Below, one piece after another: positions 16,260-26,094 of a DNA stretch of 64,000 nucleotides; positions within the stretch are counted from its first letter, which is position 1, and each line of letters starts with the position of its first letter. Made by a program: the position numbers and the translations under genes. Under the pieces are notes generated by a model. That model was given only the letters and a program-made list of their open reading frames with translations, was not told the origin of the DNA and searched no databases. Location of the stretch: NCBI GenBank assembly GCA_021151835.1, contig JAGKWO010000003.1, positions 183,185 to 247,184 of the forward strand, read 5' to 3'. The DNA comes from Gammaproteobacteria bacterium. Its GTDB lineage: Bacteria; Pseudomonadota; Gammaproteobacteria; Pseudomonadales; Cellvibrionaceae.

Positions 16260-18131
16260 TTAATTCGCGCGATTCAATGCCGCCAGCACTTTTGCATCGC
16301 GCGCGTAAATATCCGGTTTGAAGGCGATGTGCTCTTCACTCACGGCATCTACCGTCCAATAGGCAAGCAAGATGGGAATACGTTTGGCCAAAGTGACGTT
16401 GCGGGTTTTACCCGTATCCAATGCCTGGTTGATGGCGGCCTGGTCCCAACCCGGCGTTTCCGCCAATAACAATTCCACCAGTTCAAGCGCACGCTCTACA
16501 CGAATGCAGCCCGAGCTAAAGGCGCGCTGGCTTTTATCGAATAATTTCTGGTGCGGGGTATCGTGCAAATACACGGAATAGGAATTGGGAAAACGAATTA
16601 CTGCTTTGCCCAACGCGGCATCAGCACCGGCATCCTGGCGCAGGATGACATTCCCCGGGCGCGACCAATCCACAGAGCGCGGGTCAAGTTCTTTTCCTTC
16701 ACTGTTCAGTACCCGGATGTTGTGCTCTTTCAGGTAATTGATGTCCTTGCGCACTTTTGGCAAAACATCCTTGCGCAAAATCGTGGGCGGCACCGTCCAG
16801 GTAGGATTAAGGGTGATGTAATTGACTTCCGATTTGAAAATCGGGCTGGTGCGATAAGCCATACCGACTTGCACCCGCGAACGCCAGATCGGTTGATGGC
16901 CTTTGAAAAAGGTAACTTTAAACCCCGCCACATCCACCAGTAACATGTCGGCGGGGATGTTATGCAACAACCAGCGCGCGCGATCAAGGTTGACGCGAAT
17001 CTGGTCGATGCGCGATTGCACTGACACATTCAATGCGGCGCGGGTTGCCGGTCCTATCGCGCCATCGACTTCCAGGTATTGATCGCGCTGGAATTTTTTA
17101 ACCGCTTCCACCAAATATTCATCGAACACTTCATCGGGATCAATCCCGGCGGCAAGGGCTGGCTCCGCCGCCGCGCTCGAAGAACTGCCACTTGCAACCG
17201 CTAATACATCGCCAACATAGATTTCAGTAGCTGACGGAGCAGAACTGGAACTGCTGGTGGCGATAAATTTGGCATCCGCCCCCAGACATTTTTGCGCTGG
17301 CGATAAATCCTGCTGGCCATCAATGACGATGGGCAATACCGGCGCAACATATTCACCGCTCACACTCAGGCGTTTACGCAGAATCGCGATTTGTGGATCG
17401 ACCATGCAGGGTTTCAGTGAAGGCCCGGCGGGCAACGCTGGCCACCCGCCCTGTGCCGCCATGACCCGGTAGCGCTTGAGACCTTCACGCATGTTTTTAT
17501 AAAGGGGATGTTGCGGGCGGGTTTTGGCGAAAATGTCGGCGATAGGGGTGATATCGACCCCGCCGGCAACAAATATCCCCGCACTGGTTAAGCTCAGGTC
17601 TTCCAGTTCGAAATTCCACTGTGGATCCAGCCCGGCCGGATCTACCTTGCCATTAAATAAATGGTAGAGCGCGCGCAGGTAAGCGTTGGTTGCGCGGATG
17701 TCATCGTCCGCCTGGCGCGCAATTGATTCGGGAGAAGCGTCAACTGCCAGCGGCTGAATCTGGCGCAGTTGCGATACCAGATAATCTTCCGGGCTCAGGC
17801 CATCTTCAGATAAAGACTCCAGTGCCGTAATTAGTTCATCCAGCCGACCAGCCTGGTTCCACACTGGCCGGAATTGTCGCTGGGTATAGAAAGTACTGAC
17901 AGCCTGGGTTAAATCGCGGGAATTGTTACGCGCTGATTCTTCAGCCAACTGCATAACCGCGACCCGGGCTTCAATCTCCTTAACCAGCAATTCCTGTGGT
18001 GACGGGGCCAATTGCACGGGAGCGGCGGAAGCACGTGCGACACCAAAAGCCATCAATACCAACGCAGCAAACACCCATCTGTACCACTTTTGCGTTCTTA
18101 CCATAAACATCAATACCCGAAACAACTGCAT
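16260..18131 (-). CDS. L,D-transpeptidase, YcbB/LdtD type
   Basis: 623-residue exported peptidoglycan cross-linking enzyme. The ATG at 18131 has GGGAG at 9 bases; a GTG six codons earlier is less likely. A signal anchor (VFAALVLMAFGVARASA) is followed by the YcbB scaffold domain, a peptidoglycan-binding motif (LVEAVKKFQRDQYLEVDGAIGPATRAALN) and the YkuD catalytic domain with HDTPHQKLFDK and SSGCIRV (catalytic Cys about 542). It would make 3-3 (mDap-mDap) cross-links. Odd point: two poly-Ser stretches (ATSSSSSAPSAT, ASGSSSSAAAEP) sit inside the peptidoglycan-binding region, splitting its two halves by about 75 residues. Divergent from a second L,D-transpeptidase-like gene. Confidence 0.93.
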   Translation of the reverse strand: MQLFRVLMFMVRTQKWYRWVFAALVLMAFGVARASAAPVQLAPSPQELLVKEIEARVAVMQLAEESARNNSRDLTQAVSTFYTQRQFRPVWNQAGRLDELITALESLSEDGLSPEDYLVSQLRQIQPLAVDASPESIARQADDDIRATNAYLRALYHLFNGKVDPAGLDPQWNFELEDLSLTSAGIFVAGGVDITPIADIFAKTRPQHPLYKNMREGLKRYRVMAAQGGWPALPAGPSLKPCMVDPQIAILRKRLSVSGEYVAPVLPIVIDGQQDLSPAQKCLGADAKFIATSSSSSAPSATEIYVGDVLAVASGSSSSAAAEPALAAGIDPDEVFDEYLVEAVKKFQRDQYLEVDGAIGPATRAALNVSVQSRIDQIRVNLDRARWLLHNIPADMLLVDVAGFKVTFFKGHQPIWRSRVQVGMAYRTSPIFKSEVNYITLNPTWTVPPTILRKDVLPKVRKDINYLKEHNIRVLNSEGKELDPRSVDWSRPGNVILRQDAGADAALGKAVIRFPNSYSVYLHDTPHQKLFDKSQRAFSSGCIRVERALELVELLLAETPGWDQAAINQALDTGKTRNVTLAKRIPILLAYWTVDAVSEEHIAFKPDIYARDAKVLAALNRAN

Positions 18132-18346
18132 AAAGGCATGCTCCCGCACATGTCGTAGAAAAACGTGCTTATTATCTAAGGTAGCAAAGAAGATTCAATA
18201 TTTGCTGTATTTTTGATCATTTATTGTTTGCCGCATCAGTTTTCAGATGCTAGCATTCGTCCACTATTGAAATTTACAGGCAAAAATAACCCCTGTCACA
18301 GCAAGGCCGCTGCAACTTAATCCACCCAGAAATCCGGGAAATATTC

Positions 18347-19108
18347 ATGTTGTATAGAGCTATTAAGGCCTTATCTTTTTCGGCCTGCCTGAGTCTTTTA
18401 TTCACTTTTCATGCCACAGCTGGACAAACCGAAAGTAACAATCCGTTCGCATTGCCATCCCCCTTCGCTATCGAACAATCCCACACACGCCTGCTGAATG
18501 TATTGAGCAAAGCCGCACCGGCGGCAAACCCCAAAGTTATTGGCCTCGCCTTGTCAGCGCTGGATTGCGCCCTGAGCCAGGGAATGTCTCCCTCGCGCAA
18601 TTTAACGGTGATCGATTACTCCCTTGCCTCCACCGTGCCGCGCTTGTGGGTATTCGATTTGGTCACCGGCAAACTGTTATTTAACGAATTAGTCGCCCAT
18701 GGCAAGAATACCGGTGAAAATTTTGCACGAAAATTTTCCAATAGTTACGGCAGCCTGCAAACCAGTATTGGCCTTTTTCGCACCAAAGGTACCTACGTAG
18801 GTGCCAATGGTTATTCATTGCGTATGGATGGATTGGAAAACGGATTTAACGATAGGGCAATGGAGCGTGCGATCGTATTCCACGGTGCCGATTATGTAGA
18901 TTTAAAACTCGCCAAAAAGCTGGGCCACCTGGGGCGCAGCCATGGTTGCCCGGCAGTGCGCCGCGGCATCGCGCAAAAAGTGATTGATACCATCAAGGGC
19001 GAGCAATTCCTGTTTTCTTACTATCCGGACAAACGCTGGTTGAATGCTTCAAAATTCCTCAACTGCCCACGCAACCAACGCCTGGCGCAAAATAGCGTCA
19101 AACAATAA
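18347..19108 (+). CDS. Murein L,D-transpeptidase catalytic domain protein (YkuD_2 family)
   Basis: 253 residues with a signal peptide (LSFSACLSLLFTFHATA). The catalytic pattern is VFHGADYVD (His179) and LGRSHGCPAVRRG (Cys201), characteristic of the YkuD_2 variant. The middle contains TVIDYSLASTVPRLWVFDL, VAHGKNTGENFARKFSN and SIGLFRTKGTY, all common in this family. It probably acts in the periplasm on peptidoglycan stem peptides, as hydrolase, carboxypeptidase or transferase. It diverges from the YcbB-type gene across 215 bp, so both may respond to the same cell-wall signal. Confidence 0.9.
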   Translation: MLYRAIKALSFSACLSLLFTFHATAGQTESNNPFALPSPFAIEQSHTRLLNVLSKAAPAANPKVIGLALSALDCALSQGMSPSRNLTVIDYSLASTVPRLWVFDLVTGKLLFNELVAHGKNTGENFARKFSNSYGSLQTSIGLFRTKGTYVGANGYSLRMDGLENGFNDRAMERAIVFHGADYVDLKLAKKLGHLGRSHGCPAVRRGIAQKVIDTIKGEQFLFSYYPDKRWLNASKFLNCPRNQRLAQNSVKQ

Positions 19109-19318
19109 TACTGCGCGGGGCTGGCACCGACAGCCCCCATCTTGCGTTACCCCCTGTCATCTTCTGTAAAGCAACGTTAAAGAGTGGCAATAGCTCACAC
19201 AGTCTGCATCAAGCTATGTAAAAGGATTCGCTGGCCCGCGAAATAGTCGCTATAACTAAAACCTAAAAATACAACCATAAGATCACTACAACGTAAAAGC
19301 CCCGGGAAAACACACTCC

Positions 19319-20110
19319 ATGAACATTAGCGATTTTCAACGCGGCAGCCTGCCCGTTTGCCTCAGCCTTTTATCGGCCATCTGCATTTCCACCGCGCATG
19401 CTGCCGACGCGCAAAAAAAAGAACCCTGGCAACTTGCGCAGGAAACCGAAGTCTGGGAACCGGTTCCCGCTGTTATCCAGGCTCCGGCAAATGCTGCACC
19501 GTCCGATGCCATCGTTTTATTTGATGGTAAAAACCTCAACCAATGGCAAGCCGTCGACGGTGGCGCAGCACAATGGAAAGTGGCGAATGGTGCGTTGACC
19601 GTTGTGCCCAAAAAAGGTGATATCAAAACCAAAGAATCGTTTTGCGATGTGCAATTGCATATTGAGTGGATGACACCAACACAAATCACAGGCGAGGATG
19701 GCAAACCGCTGGAAAGCCAGGCGCGCAATAACAGCGGCGTGTTTTTCCAGGAACGTTACGAAATCCAGATGCTTGACTCTTACAACAACAAAACCTATCC
19801 CAATGGCCAGGCTGGTTCTGTTTATAAGCAATCCATCCCGTTGGTAAACGCTTCGCGCGCACCGGGCGAATGGCAAACTTACGATATTATTTTTACCGCG
19901 CCGAAATTTGATAGCACCCAAAAATTAACAGCGCCCGGTTATGTGACGGTGTTGCACAACGGCGTGCTGGTGCAAAACCACTTCGAAATCCAGGGAGCCA
20001 CTGAATGGATTGGCAAGCCTGTTTATAAAGCCCATGGTTGCGCTCCATTGCGTTTGCAAGACCATGGCAACCCGATGAGCTTCCGCAACATCTGGGTCCG
20101 CAAACTTTAA
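19319..20110 (+). CDS. DUF1080 (3-keto-disaccharide hydrolase-like) secreted protein
   Basis: 263 residues with a signal peptide ending STAHA-ADA. The DUF1080 concanavalin-like fold is shown by AIVLFDGKNLNQWQAVDGGAAQWKVANGAL, RNNSGVFFQERYEIQMLDSYNN, YKQSIPLVNASRAPGEWQTYDIIFTAP and the end PLRLQDHGNPMSFRNIWVRKL. Some members hydrolyse 3-keto-glycosides; others are only carbohydrate-binding. A strong terminator follows, but the next gene begins with a DUF1080-like domain too and is probably functionally linked. Confidence 0.92.
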   Translation: MNISDFQRGSLPVCLSLLSAICISTAHAADAQKKEPWQLAQETEVWEPVPAVIQAPANAAPSDAIVLFDGKNLNQWQAVDGGAAQWKVANGALTVVPKKGDIKTKESFCDVQLHIEWMTPTQITGEDGKPLESQARNNSGVFFQERYEIQMLDSYNNKTYPNGQAGSVYKQSIPLVNASRAPGEWQTYDIIFTAPKFDSTQKLTAPGYVTVLHNGVLVQNHFEIQGATEWIGKPVYKAHGCAPLRLQDHGNPMSFRNIWVRKL

Positions 20111-20160
20111 GTCCGTTTCTGTCCGCTGACGGTTTAGCTTTATTGAACTGTCAATGTTCC

Positions 20161-20193
20161 GCGCCGCCTCGGGTTTCGAGGCGGCGCTTTTTT
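20161..20193 (+). terminator. Intrinsic terminator between the DUF1080 and cytochrome c genes
   Basis: Perfect stem GCGCCGCCTCG / CGAGGCGGCGC with a 5-base loop and six T. It lies 50 bp after the DUF1080 stop and 28 bp before the next start, so read-through or a promoter within this hairpin region is needed for the downstream gene. Confidence 0.88.
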
Positions 20194-20220
20194 CCGAAAA
20201 GAAAAAACAGGTAATCAACC

Positions 20221-23200
20221 ATGCCGTTTATTAATCAATTGCGGGCAACGCTGCTCGCACTTGCATGTATTTCTGCATCACACGTTATTGCACAAACCAC
20301 TACACCAACAATACCTGCCAACAACCCCGCGCTCGCCTTCAAAGCAAATCCCGATTGGAAAATTGCCAAAGCCGTCAGCGCCGTCGGTACTAAATTGCAA
20401 CTCACCATTGCGAATGATGGAAATATCCTCGCGCTCGCGAGCAATGGCAGTGCCACACATTTAATTACTACCGAATACCTGGGCGATTCTGTACTCGATA
20501 CCGACTTCCTGGTTCCCGAGGGCAGTGATGCAAAATTATTTTTGCAGGGCCGTTATGCGGTGGATCTGAAAAATGTCAACAACGAATGGCAGCACTTGCG
20601 TGCGACATTCCGCGCACCGCGTTTCAATGAAGCCAGCGCTAAAGTGGACGCGGCATTAATTATCGAAGTGCGCATCAACGGCGAGCCGGTCCTGGTCAAT
20701 GATATTCGCCCGACCATGAGTGCAAACACCAGCGTCGCCTGGGAAAGCACCGGTGGTGCGACCAGCTTCCTGGTGAAAAAAGGCCAGCTGGCATTGCGCA
20801 ATTTCACTATTGCACCGGCGGATTTTTCGCAAATTGTGATGCCCAAAAATTCGGGTGATGCGACTAATGAAAAAGAATTGGTCGATTTTGTCGCCCTGGG
20901 AAAAGAAACCTTTGAAGCCGTTGGCTGCAACGCCTGCCACCTGACCAATAAAAACGATGCCGGTGTAAGCACTGGTCCCAATCTCTTCGGTTTATTTAAA
21001 CGCGAACCGCGCGATCGCGAAATTGTCGAAGGCGGTGAAGGTCATCGCTTTACGATTAAAGCGGATCGCCAATATTTACACCGCAGCATTCGCGCAGCGA
21101 CCGATCAATTAGCGATTGCTGAAAGCGGTGCAAAAAAGGGCGAAGCATTCCTGCCAATTATGCCGGCATTTTCTGCGCAGGTATTAAGCGATGCGCAAAT
21201 CGATGCAATCGGTGCTTACCTCGCCACACTGAATGACCTGCGCGACCAGGGGCCCGCCATTAAATTACTCGCGCAAACCGGCGCAGAAGAATACGATCCG
21301 CTTGCTGATCGCTTGCAATTATTGGTTGATGATGAAGTGCGCATCCAGCGCGGGCCGATGGCTGGCGTTTCGGGGCGCGCTATCCACGTAGGTTCTCCCT
21401 GGGGCGTGAACTATTCGTTTGATCCGCGTTTGCTTGCGATTACCAAAATCTGGCAAGGCGGCTTTCTGGATATGACCGGTGAATTCACCAACCGCGGCGG
21501 CAAAGGATTGAAAATGGGCTACGAAAGTCGCGAAATTAATTTTGGTAGCCAGGAATTTTTATTCGCACCGCTCAACGCACAAGGCAAGTTAATCGACTTC
21601 TCTTTTAAAGATGCAAAATTCGGTGATGTAGAAACCATCAAGGCATCACTGAACAGCAAAGAAGATCACTTGCAACGTGTAGCCGCAATGGATGCGCAAT
21701 TTTTGGGTTACACGCGCAATTCAAAACAAAAAAATGAGCTGCCGGGATTTAATTATCGCATTGGCAAAAACACACTGGAAATCCACACATTAATTGCCGC
21801 CAATGGCGATGTAACAATCACCGTAAATGGCGATCTGAAAACCGCGCAGCAATTTTCATTGAACACACAATTACTGCAAAACGCAGCTGTTAGCAAAGGT
21901 GAAACCAGCAATGGCCAATGGACCTTGCCGGCAGGAAGCAAAAGCGCAACGCTCACTGCAAAAATGCAGGTTGCGACCAATGTATGGCATGCAAAAAAAT
22001 CGGAATTTGATTATCGTAAACAGCCAATCCGCATCACTGACTCCACCGCGGATTTACCCGCGGGTTATCGCATCGAAAGTTATTATCCGCCCAAAGATAA
22101 TTTTGGCCGCGAACAATTATTTGAAGCGCTGGGTTTATCCCTAACCAAAGACAACACCGTTGTTGTTGCGACGCGCACCGCCGGAATCTGGCGCCTGGTG
22201 AAAGGCCAATGGCATTTATTTGCCGAAGGTACTTTTGATAGTTTGGGCGTGGTGGTTGAAGATAAAAAGGGCCTTAGTGTTATCGCCGGGCAAAAAGCTG
22301 AACTCACGCGCATTCGCGATACCAATGGCGACGGCATCGCGGACAGTTACGAAACCTTATTTGATGCCCACGCCTACCATGGCAATTACCATTCGTATAT
22401 GCACGGGCCAGTGCGCGGCGGCGATGGTGCTTACTACGTCAGTATCAATCTCGCTGACGGTAACGATGGCTCCACTTACAAAGCCGGCGGGCAATACATG
22501 GGCAGTGCCGGCGGTTTGGCGGGCTGGAGCATTCGTATCGAACCTAATGGGAAATTCGAAACCTGGGCCAATGGTTTGCGCAGCCCGGCAGGATTGGGCA
22601 CAGCGCCCGACGGCCGCTTGTGGTATTCCGATAACCAGGGCGAATACATGGGCACCTCAAAAATATTTGTGCTCGAAAAAGATAAATTCTATGGCCACCC
22701 TTCTGGCCTGGTGGATTTACCCGGCATGACTCCCGACTCACCGGAAATTACCTGGGAAAAAGTCCACAACAAACGCACCAATGCCATTATTTTGTTGCCG
22801 CACAACCGCGTTGCCAATTCACCCGGTAATCCGGCGTGGATCACCCACAAAAAATTTGGCCCGTTTGCACAACAAATGTTGATGGGCGACCAGACCCAAT
22901 CCAATTTATTGCGCATTGCAGTACAAAATGTCGACGGCATTGAGCAAGGCAGTGTGATGCCATTTATTGATGGATTGGAATCTGGTGTAATGCGTCCCTT
23001 GTTTTTGCACGACGGCAGTTTATTACTTGGCCAAACCGGACGCGGTTGGCAAGCAAAAGGCGGCCATGTGGCCAGCTTGCAACGGGTTATCTGGGATGGC
23101 AAAACTGTTTCACCCGCCATTACCCGAATGCTGGCGACACCAACCGGTTTTGCAATCGAATTCACTCAGGCAATTAACGACAAAATAACCGCAGAGGAAC

Positions 23201-23481
23201 TAAAATCCCTGTTGCTGTTGGAATCCTGGGTGTACCGTGACGCACCGGATTACGGTTCGGATGAATTGGATCTTACTCAGGAACAGATCAAATCAATAGC
23301 CGTCAGTGCTGATCGCAAAACAGTAACTATCGATTTGCCATCGCTTGCGCAAAAACAGGTTCACCCACAACAAACGGCGCGTGTTTATCACGTGCAGGTA
23401 AAAACAAAAACAGTATTCGAGAAAAATGCAGTGGAAAAAATGGATGCGTATTACACGCTTTATAAGTTTCCGCAGCCGTAG
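20221..23481 (+). CDS. Large exported c-type cytochrome / sugar-dehydrogenase-like fusion
   Basis: 1086 residues with a signal peptide (ALACISASHVIAQ). Order of domains: about 30-205 a DUF1080-like beta-sandwich; about 215-330 a class I cytochrome c with CNACH haem site (236-240) and a Met ligand candidate in LPIMPAFS; about 350-610 a beta-rich domain of the DUF6797 kind; about 620-930 a beta-propeller resembling glucose/sorbosone dehydrogenases (AGYRIESYYPP, DTNGDGIADSYETLFD, DNQGEYMGTSKIFVL). It should oxidise a sugar or glycoside in the periplasm and pass electrons to its own haem. Together with the DUF1080 gene it suggests a 3-keto-glycoside or aldose-oxidation route. Substrate and cofactor are inferences. 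Confidence 0.85.
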   Translation: MPFINQLRATLLALACISASHVIAQTTTPTIPANNPALAFKANPDWKIAKAVSAVGTKLQLTIANDGNILALASNGSATHLITTEYLGDSVLDTDFLVPEGSDAKLFLQGRYAVDLKNVNNEWQHLRATFRAPRFNEASAKVDAALIIEVRINGEPVLVNDIRPTMSANTSVAWESTGGATSFLVKKGQLALRNFTIAPADFSQIVMPKNSGDATNEKELVDFVALGKETFEAVGCNACHLTNKNDAGVSTGPNLFGLFKREPRDREIVEGGEGHRFTIKADRQYLHRSIRAATDQLAIAESGAKKGEAFLPIMPAFSAQVLSDAQIDAIGAYLATLNDLRDQGPAIKLLAQTGAEEYDPLADRLQLLVDDEVRIQRGPMAGVSGRAIHVGSPWGVNYSFDPRLLAITKIWQGGFLDMTGEFTNRGGKGLKMGYESREINFGSQEFLFAPLNAQGKLIDFSFKDAKFGDVETIKASLNSKEDHLQRVAAMDAQFLGYTRNSKQKNELPGFNYRIGKNTLEIHTLIAANGDVTITVNGDLKTAQQFSLNTQLLQNAAVSKGETSNGQWTLPAGSKSATLTAKMQVATNVWHAKKSEFDYRKQPIRITDSTADLPAGYRIESYYPPKDNFGREQLFEALGLSLTKDNTVVVATRTAGIWRLVKGQWHLFAEGTFDSLGVVVEDKKGLSVIAGQKAELTRIRDTNGDGIADSYETLFDAHAYHGNYHSYMHGPVRGGDGAYYVSINLADGNDGSTYKAGGQYMGSAGGLAGWSIRIEPNGKFETWANGLRSPAGLGTAPDGRLWYSDNQGEYMGTSKIFVLEKDKFYGHPSGLVDLPGMTPDSPEITWEKVHNKRTNAIILLPHNRVANSPGNPAWITHKKFGPFAQQMLMGDQTQSNLLRIAVQNVDGIEQGSVMPFIDGLESGVMRPLFLHDGSLLLGQTGRGWQAKGGHVASLQRVIWDGKTVSPAITRMLATPTGFAIEFTQAINDKITAEELKSLLLLESWVYRDAPDYGSDELDLTQEQIKSIAVSADRKTVTIDLPSLAQKQVHPQQTARVYHVQVKTKTVFEKNAVEKMDAYYTLYKFPQP

Positions 23482-23527
23482 TTAATTACTTCGTAAGAGA
23501 GAGGCCGGACTCCGTCATTCACTGTGG

Positions 23528-23583
23528 GACACGCCGTGAATACATCCCTGTAGGCTCGGGCGCAGCATCCATGCTGCGCCCGA
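23528..23583. repeat. Interspersed-repeat-like element with hairpin
   Basis: GGACACGCCGTGAA at 23527-23540 is shared exactly with the element at 45919-45932. It is followed by TACATCCCTGTAGGC and a perfect hairpin with arms TCGGGCGCAGCAT / ATGCTGCGCCCGA and a 2-base loop (23556-23583). No T run follows, so it is not an ordinary terminator. The arrangement fits a REP-like intergenic repeat. Confidence 0.6.
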
Positions 23584-23649
23584 CCCCAAAGTCAATGCCG
23601 GAATCCGACTAAATCGCATTTGGAAAAATTGTATTTTTTAAGGCTCGCA

Positions 23650-25512
23650 ATGAAAAATTTCCGCTTCACTCCATTATTCCTCGCACTACTTTCTACAACC
23701 AGTTTTGCTGCAACTGAAGAACTCATCGTCACCGGCAGTTACAACCCCGTGACCAACGAACAACTTTCTTCTTCAGTATCCGTCATCAACAAAGAACAAT
23801 TGTTGCAATTAAGCAGCAACAATGTAGTTGATGCGCTACGCCAAATCCCCAGCTTATGGGTTGAAGAACAAGGCGGCCCCGGTGGTATTACGTCCATCGC
23901 ATTGCGCGGCGCGGAAGCAAACCATACCCTGGTATTGCTCGATGGTGTGCAATTAAATGATCCCACCAATACTCGCGGTGGTGCGTTTGATTTGAATAGC
24001 ATCAATATTGAATCTATCGAACGTATTGAAATTATTCGCGGTGCGCAATCAGCGGTTTATGGTTCAGATGCGCTCGCTGGAGTCATCCATATCATCACCC
24101 GAGACCCTGGCAAAAAAACCACCACACTCAACGCCAGTATTGGTAGCGACGATTATGCAAGCACCGGTATCAGCACCTCGGGCAAAGTGAACAACCTGGG
24201 TTATGCATTCTCGTTGCAAACCAAAGATGCCGGTGAACCGGTTCCTGGTAGCACGGCAAAAAACGCTGAATTTACCAGCCGCTTGAATTGGCAACAGGAA
24301 AACCATTCGCTGAATTTTAATTACCGTTATTTTGATGGCGAGCGCACCAGCTTTCCGGAACAAAGTGGCGGCCCTGAATTTGCCACCAGCCGTGCGCTGG
24401 ACAATAGCGATTATAAAGATCAAAGCGCAGCCTTGAGCTGGACAGCACAAGCCAATAATTTCTGGCAAAGTAAAGTCAGCGCAAGCTGGTATCAACGCGA
24501 TGAAGATTTAACATCGCCCGGCATTCTGCCATTTGATGCCGTACCACCTAACGGTTCAGTTGTCGATTTTAATCGCACTGAATTCAGCTGGATTAATACG
24601 CTCGGCAACCAACAGAAAATCTGGGCCAATATCGGTTTGGAAACTAAAAAAGAAGATGGCACCAGCAATGGTTATTTATATGCGCCCGATGTATATCCAA
24701 TTAATTTTGCATTGGATCGCCAAATTGATAGCGCATTTATCAATCTCAATGCCTACGTTATAGAACCCTTATTAATCCAAGCAAGTATGCGCCGCGATGA
24801 CGCCGAAGGGTTTGATGCGAATAACAGCGGCCAGGCAGGCGCTCGCTTTGCAATCAATGAAAATTGGAATTGGTTTGCCAATTATGGGGAAGGTTTTAAA
24901 TTACCAAGCTTTTTTGCATTGGGTCACCCACTGGTTGGCAACCTCAATCTGCAACCGGAAACAGTGCTCACCCGCGATACCGGCTTTGAATTTAATTCAG
25001 GAACAATGAATGCCCGCATTAGCTACTTTAAGCATAACTATCGCAACCTGATCGACTTTGATGCGGTGGAATTTAAAAATGTAAATCGTGCACGCGTAGA
25101 AACCAGCGGTGCGGAATCAGAATTTGGCTGGAAAGTACAACAAGACCTGACCTTGCGTGCACATGCCAGCTACACCGACATCGACATGATTTCCTCTGAT
25201 AGCCATTTGCTCGGCCGCCCGCAACTGACTTACGGTACATCGATTCATTATGCGCTGAACGATGCATGGCAATTCAACATCAATTATTTGCATGTGGATG
25301 AACGCTTTGCCGTTACCCGCTATGCCGGTGCCGATGATGAACAAGTATTGGATGCCTACAATCGCTTCGATGCCAGCGCACAATGGCAAATCAACCAGCT
25401 CACACAAGTAGGACTATCATTGGAAAATTTGACCGATGAAAATTACTACACCGATATTGGTTTCCCGGCAGCGGGAACCAGCGCGAAATTGAATTTGAAA
25501 ATCAGTTTCTAA
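23650..25512 (+). CDS. TonB-dependent receptor, BtuB-like
   Basis: 620 residues from the ATG at 23650 (signal peptide MKNFRFTPLFLALLSTTSFA); an upstream TTG start is less likely. The TonB-box-like EELIVTGSYNP precedes a plug with VVDALRQIPSLWVEEQGGPGG, SIALRGAEANHTLVLLDGVQLNDPTN and EIIRGAQSAVYGSDALAGVIHIITR, closest to vitamin B12/BtuB-type receptors. The barrel ends in LNLKISF with C-terminal Phe. Length matches BtuB. I looked upstream for a cobalamin riboswitch and did not find the B12 box, so the cobalamin substrate is not supported by regulation. Confidence 0.9.
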   Translation: MKNFRFTPLFLALLSTTSFAATEELIVTGSYNPVTNEQLSSSVSVINKEQLLQLSSNNVVDALRQIPSLWVEEQGGPGGITSIALRGAEANHTLVLLDGVQLNDPTNTRGGAFDLNSINIESIERIEIIRGAQSAVYGSDALAGVIHIITRDPGKKTTTLNASIGSDDYASTGISTSGKVNNLGYAFSLQTKDAGEPVPGSTAKNAEFTSRLNWQQENHSLNFNYRYFDGERTSFPEQSGGPEFATSRALDNSDYKDQSAALSWTAQANNFWQSKVSASWYQRDEDLTSPGILPFDAVPPNGSVVDFNRTEFSWINTLGNQQKIWANIGLETKKEDGTSNGYLYAPDVYPINFALDRQIDSAFINLNAYVIEPLLIQASMRRDDAEGFDANNSGQAGARFAINENWNWFANYGEGFKLPSFFALGHPLVGNLNLQPETVLTRDTGFEFNSGTMNARISYFKHNYRNLIDFDAVEFKNVNRARVETSGAESEFGWKVQQDLTLRAHASYTDIDMISSDSHLLGRPQLTYGTSIHYALNDAWQFNINYLHVDERFAVTRYAGADDEQVLDAYNRFDASAQWQINQLTQVGLSLENLTDENYYTDIGFPAAGTSAKLNLKISF

Positions 25513-25521
25513 TTAAACAAT

Positions 25522-25553
25522 AAGGCGGCCTTGCATTAAGCGCCGCCTTTTTT
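25522..25553 (+). terminator. Intrinsic terminator after the BtuB-like gene
   Basis: Stem AAGGCGGC / GCCGCCTT, 12-base loop, T run overlapping the stop of the convergent GNAT gene. May act in both directions. Confidence 0.8.
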
Positions 25554-26094
25554 AGTTTTTATTATTTTGTAAATTATTAACATCATTGCGCAATAATGCA
25601 TATACATTGCAGTCACAATATTCACCGCGAATAAATAATAACCCGCGTGCGACCCCCTCTTTAACAAAACCACATTTTAATGCTATTTTTTCACAAGCCA
25701 GATGCGCGACGGGCATTACTATCTGCAAGCGATTGATTGGCTTGTTATCGAAAAGATATTTAACCAACAAGGTCACAGCCTCGGTTGCAATCCCCTGGTT
25801 CCGGAATTCATTAACAAAAATAGAAAAACCGAGCTCGCGTGCCGATGCATAACCCGTTGCCGGAAAATGACAAATGGTACCGATAAGCTGATCAAACTTC
25901 CCCACAATCGCAAAGGTCTCCATAGCGTCACTGGCCAAGCCATTCTGTGCAAATTCATTGTGCACAATAACCGGTGAAGTAATCTGGAACGTTGTGAAAT
26001 CCCCCATGGTTGCCACATCATTTTTTGCAGCAATCCAGGCATCCAGCTCCCTTGGTTGCAAGTGTCGAATATTAATCGTATGACCAATTAGCAT
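25552..26094 (-). CDS. GNAT N-acetyltransferase (RimJ/RimL type)
   Basis: 180 residues with the RimL-like pattern: IRHLQPRELDAWIAA at the start, ELGFSIFVNEFRNQGIATEAVTLLVKYLFD (acetyl-CoA loop), NRLQIVMPVAHLACEKIALKCGFVKEGVARG, and GEYCDCNVYALL at the end. This subgroup acetylates N-terminal amines, small molecules or spermidine-like substrates. Convergent with the BtuB-like gene; no operon partner. Confidence 0.88.
   Translation of the reverse strand: MLIGHTINIRHLQPRELDAWIAAKNDVATMGDFTTFQITSPVIVHNEFAQNGLASDAMETFAIVGKFDQLIGTICHFPATGYASARELGFSIFVNEFRNQGIATEAVTLLVKYLFDNKPINRLQIVMPVAHLACEKIALKCGFVKEGVARGLLFIRGEYCDCNVYALLRNDVNNLQNNKN

Noticed and set aside
23482..23649. Cobalamin riboswitch before the BtuB-like gene
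   Set aside because: The gap is only about 170 bp, is largely occupied by the repeat element, and I could not find the conserved B12 box or its usual stems.
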